Shown one piece after another: positions 61,237-64,000 of a stretch of DNA of 64,000 nucleotides. The stretch lies in contig NZ_CP092099.1 in the NCBI RefSeq assembly GCF_022259695.1, positions 1,038,471 through 1,102,470 of the forward strand. The letters run 5' to 3'. Origin of the DNA: Flaviramulus sp. BrNp1-15. GTDB taxonomy: Bacteria > Bacteroidota > Bacteroidia > Flavobacteriales > Flavobacteriaceae. Each line of letters opens with the position of its first letter. Within the stretch, counting starts at the first letter, position 1. The translations under genes were made by a program, and so were the position numbers. The notes under the pieces are model-generated. The model was not told the DNA's origin. It searched no databases and saw nothing but the letters and a program-made list of their open reading frames with translations.

Positions 61237-64000
61237 ATGAAGGAAACCTCAAATAAATACTTAATTTCTGCGCTCTTACTGGGTTTAGCATTTCATGGTA
61301 GCTCCATTTTTTTTACTTTGGAGACAACATACGATGCCCTAATACATTTGTTTTTTGCAGATCATTATGCAAATAGTTGGTTTGAGCCCTGGAACTACGA
61401 ATGGTACACTGGTTTTACAGTACAAAGTTATCCGCCTTTAGTACATCAATCTATTGGGTTACTCTCAATGATTGGAGGGTTGAAATTTGGAATGTTTAGT
61501 GTTGCTCTAATTGCAATTGTACTATTTATAACAGGTGTTTACAGGTTTTCTTTATTAATGACTTCCAATAAAACGGTTGCTGGTTATGCTTCGGTTTTAG
61601 CTGTTTTTTCATCGTCGTTTGTAGAAACCCTTCACATATTTGGCCAATTACCAAGTATTGTTGGTGTTTCAGTTTTAATGCATGCTTTACCAGAAATTTA
61701 CTTATGGTTAAAAACGGGTAAGAAATGGTATTTAGCAACGTGTTTATCTCTTATTTCTGTTACAGTAACATCTCACCACGTAACACCAATTTTTGGAATG
61801 GTATTTTTTATTTTTCCTTTAATAGGTATGGTATTAATGGATGTTTCTAGAGAGCAAGTAAGCTCGATGAAAGAAGTGACTTTTAAACTTTTTTTAAATA
61901 GCTTTTTTAAGCTCTTTAAACGTATTATAAGCTTCGGCATGTTATCGTTAGTGTTAATTGTTGGTTGTATTTTTCCGTACTGGTTAAACTCTAAAGCTAA
62001 CCCAATAACACAAGTTCCAATTCCACATGGTTCGCGAGATAATTTTTTAGAAATTACATCATCTGGTTTGGTGTTCTTTTTAATCCCTTGGGGTATTTTA
62101 CTTGTATTATTACCTTATATATTCTATAGATATTACAGTAAACGTTACTTGTTTTTTGGTTTATCAGTTACCATATGTACCATTTTAGGAACAGGAGGAA
62201 CAACACCTGTTCCTTTAAAAATGTTAGGAGAAACAGCATTTAATATATTAACATTAGACCGTTTTACACTTTGGGCTTCTATCTTGTCTATACCTTTAAT
62301 GGGTGAATTTGCATATCGTTTTGTACAAGGCGATTTAAAAGAACTCATTCAGTCTAAATTTGGTGCTATTTACCATCGTATTATTGGTGGAATATTAGCA
62401 GGGTTATTTGTATTTATGGTCATTTTTACAATGAGTTTAAACTACTTTAGACCATCGCAGCCACAAAAAATAAAGATGTTACCTATTGTGAATTTCTTAA
62501 ATCAAGATGATCATGATAAATGGCGATTTTTAACCCTTGGCTTTGGCGACCAAATGGCTTGGTTAAGTGCGCAAACCAATGCAATGACTGTAGATGGTAA
62601 TTATCATTCTGCAAGACGATTACCAGAATTAACTACGAGACCAATTGAGCGTTTAGAAAACTCAAAATTTAAAGGAGTAGCTGGTATTGGATCTTTACAA
62701 CAGTTTTTAACAACACCAGAAAAATATAACCTTAAATACATTTTTTCTAACGATAAGTTTTACGACCCAATTCTCTATTTCTGTGGTTGGCAACGTTTAA
62801 GGCAATTAGAAAACGGTATTATGGTTTGGGAACGCCTTAATATACCTCCTGTATCATCTATTTTACCAAAAGAAGATGTTGCCAAATGGCTAAAAATTCA
62901 TTGGGGAATTATGCCGTTTTTAACGGTTTTAATTGCTTTTATTTTAAACATACAAATGCTTTGGGTTAACATGTTAAAAACACGTATCAAGCCTGTTCCT
63001 GATTTTTTAAAATTTCCTATAGCGTATAACAAGTTCAATAGAAATGTATTAAGAATTACACATGTTTGGTCGCTAATTTTAGCTATTGTTGTGTTTTATG
63101 GAATCTATTTATTCTACTTAAAAAACGATTCGCAACGCAGTCCAGAAAATGCCATAATTGCATATTATGACGCTTTAGATTTTAAACAATTTGAAAAAGC
63201 ACATAGTTTAATAGATCCAAGTAGTGATATCCCAATTGCTCAGTATATGTTAGAAATTTCAGTAACCGACGGACTATTGAGTAGTTATGCTAAAATGGAT
63301 GCCATTGAAACCGAAATTACTAAACATAATGATAGCACGGTCTCTGCTAAAGTTATAACCAATTGGATAACACCTTTAGAGAAAATAGAGAAAGTAGATT
63401 ATAAATCACTATCTAAAATTAAAGGGAAGTGGTATTTAAAAGCAGACGATTTAAATAATGATTTACCTCCAGACCAATTGTATTCAGATAATGCAACAAA
63501 ATATTTTAATCAAGGAAGGCGACGTGTTACAACCGAACAAACGCATCATGAAGATATTTTAAAGCAACCTGTTTTAGAAGTCGTTTCAGCTAAATTAGTG
63601 CAATATGATGGTAGCTACGCTATTATTGGCGAAGTACAAAATATAGATAATGTTCCTGCAGATATTATTTTAAAAGGAACTCTATATAATGATGACAACA
63701 AACAGTTAGCTACATACAACGCAAAATATCATGTAAAGCATAAATTAATGCCTAAAGAATCCAGTAGTTTTCGTATAAATTTTGAAGGTATTGCTTGGTC
63801 TAAAACACAAGATTCTATTCCCGATACTTTTAACCCCGATGAATTTACGCCTGTTGAATTTGAAGAACAACCAACAAAGTTCAATTTACAGGTTGCAGGC
63901 AATGTATCTGGATCTGACTTATATAAAAATGTAGTACTTAGTGCTATTAATATTAAAGATAAAACTATAAACGGAAATCTTTTTAATAGTGGCATTCAGG
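61237..64000 (+). CDS. large GT-C-like membrane protein, cut by right edge
   Basis: An open frame of 921 codons runs from ATG 61237 to the window end with no stop. The first 400 residues hold about ten membrane helices with a long first periplasmic loop containing TTYDALIHLFFADHY (Asp33, His37, Asp42), the acidic motif position of GT-C glycosyltransferases. Further helices occur near 545-620. The rest (about 630-921) is soluble: an NTF2/DUF4878-like segment (SPENAIIAYYDALDFKQFEKAHSLIDP), then beta-rich sequence. It is divergent from the receiver-GT2 gene, whose product could supply its lipid-linked sugar. Confidence 0.75.
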   Translation, partial: MKETSNKYLISALLLGLAFHGSSIFFTLETTYDALIHLFFADHYANSWFEPWNYEWYTGFTVQSYPPLVHQSIGLLSMIGGLKFGMFSVALIAIVLFITGVYRFSLLMTSNKTVAGYASVLAVFSSSFVETLHIFGQLPSIVGVSVLMHALPEIYLWLKTGKKWYLATCLSLISVTVTSHHVTPIFGMVFFIFPLIGMVLMDVSREQVSSMKEVTFKLFLNSFFKLFKRIISFGMLSLVLIVGCIFPYWLNSKANPITQVPIPHGSRDNFLEITSSGLVFFLIPWGILLVLLPYIFYRYYSKRYLFFGLSVTICTILGTGGTTPVPLKMLGETAFNILTLDRFTLWASILSIPLMGEFAYRFVQGDLKELIQSKFGAIYHRIIGGILAGLFVFMVIFTMSLNYFRPSQPQKIKMLPIVNFLNQDDHDKWRFLTLGFGDQMAWLSAQTNAMTVDGNYHSARRLPELTTRPIERLENSKFKGVAGIGSLQQFLTTPEKYNLKYIFSNDKFYDPILYFCGWQRLRQLENGIMVWERLNIPPVSSILPKEDVAKWLKIHWGIMPFLTVLIAFILNIQMLWVNMLKTRIKPVPDFLKFPIAYNKFNRNVLRITHVWSLILAIVVFYGIYLFYLKNDSQRSPENAIIAYYDALDFKQFEKAHSLIDPSSDIPIAQYMLEISVTDGLLSSYAKMDAIETEITKHNDSTVSAKVITNWITPLEKIEKVDYKSLSKIKGKWYLKADDLNNDLPPDQLYSDNATKYFNQGRRRVTTEQTHHEDILKQPVLEVVSAKLVQYDGSYAIIGEVQNIDNVPADIILKGTLYNDDNKQLATYNAKYHVKHKLMPKESSSFRINFEGIAWSKTQDSIPDTFNPDEFTPVEFEEQPTKFNLQVAGNVSGSDLYKNVVLSAINIKDKTINGNLFNSGIQ

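Noticed and set aside
63729-63995. Minus-strand ORF at the right edge with a hydrophobic start
   Set aside because: It lies wholly inside the long GT-C-like plus-strand frame, with no family resemblance.

Overview
The window is chromosomal DNA of a Flavobacteriaceae-type Bacteroidota. It is strongly A+T-rich, and many genes carry the Bacteroidota -7 promoter element TAnnTTTG instead of a sigma-70 -10 box. It encodes marker genes of that group: the gliding-motility lipoprotein GldI, a fused SecDF, a signal peptidase I with a large insertion, TonB-dependent receptors, and several lineage-typical DUF families. I see no rRNA, CRISPR array, transposase, integrase or prophage. One tRNA gene (Pro, UGG) is present.

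Layout. 1-5 kb: minus-strand alpha/beta hydrolase (cut by the window edge), cupin, YitT-type membrane protein, lipoprotein, HerA-like ATPase and a C1q-like surface protein. 5.1-7.8 kb: queE, a DUF2911 protein and two small unknown genes, each followed by a related repeat element. 7.9-13.1 kb: a minus-strand operon gatC-gatA-gatB/aspS in which GatB is fused to aspartyl-tRNA synthetase. It is preceded by an Asn-rich leader peptide and a complete transcription attenuator. 13.5-21.7 kb (+): gyrB, a DUF6588 protein, mdh, a SecD-like small protein and secDF. 21.8-26.3 kb (-): a VOC protein, DUF192, lgt, a cyclophilin/FKBP fusion, gldI and an NrnA-type phosphoesterase. 26.4-30.2 kb: ndk, a DUF4440 protein, three tandem cold-shock genes, DUF721 and recF. 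30.3-36.7 kb (+): TPR protein, ribH, two small tail-anchored proteins, mutL, two rhomboids and an endonuclease/exonuclease/phosphatase protein. 36.8-43.2 kb (-): DUF6122, WbqC, an M15 peptidase, lepB, dapB, DUF5683, parB and parA. 43.3-47.1 kb (-): an outer-membrane barrel receptor, a membrane-anchored AraC regulator, and ahead of it a poly-Gln micro-ORF. 47.2-50 kb (+): an M16 peptidase. 50-55.1 kb (-): methylmalonyl-CoA mutase subunits, a lipoprotein, an FtsB-like protein and udk. 55.2-59.1 kb (-): cytochrome c, sugar dehydrogenase and a TonB receptor. 59.2 kb: tRNA-Pro. 59.4-64 kb: a degenerate glycosyltransferase, a receiver-glycosyltransferase fusion and a large GT-C-like membrane protein cut by the right edge.

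Most striking system: the 7.9-13.1 kb operon. It joins the enzymes for tRNA-dependent amidation (GatCAB) to the synthetase that would make the misacylated Asp-tRNA(Asn). The synthetase carries the His of an RDHG motif found in non-discriminating AspRS. The operon is preceded by a 15-residue leader peptide with ten Asn codons and by mutually exclusive RNA hairpins (1:2, 2:3, 3:4). This reads as a fused transamidosome whose transcription would be adjusted by the supply of Asn-tRNA(Asn). The architecture is visible in the sequence; the regulatory function is inference. A second leader-like oddity is the 14-Gln micro-ORF that abuts the araC-type gene, under what looks like a duplicated parA promoter.
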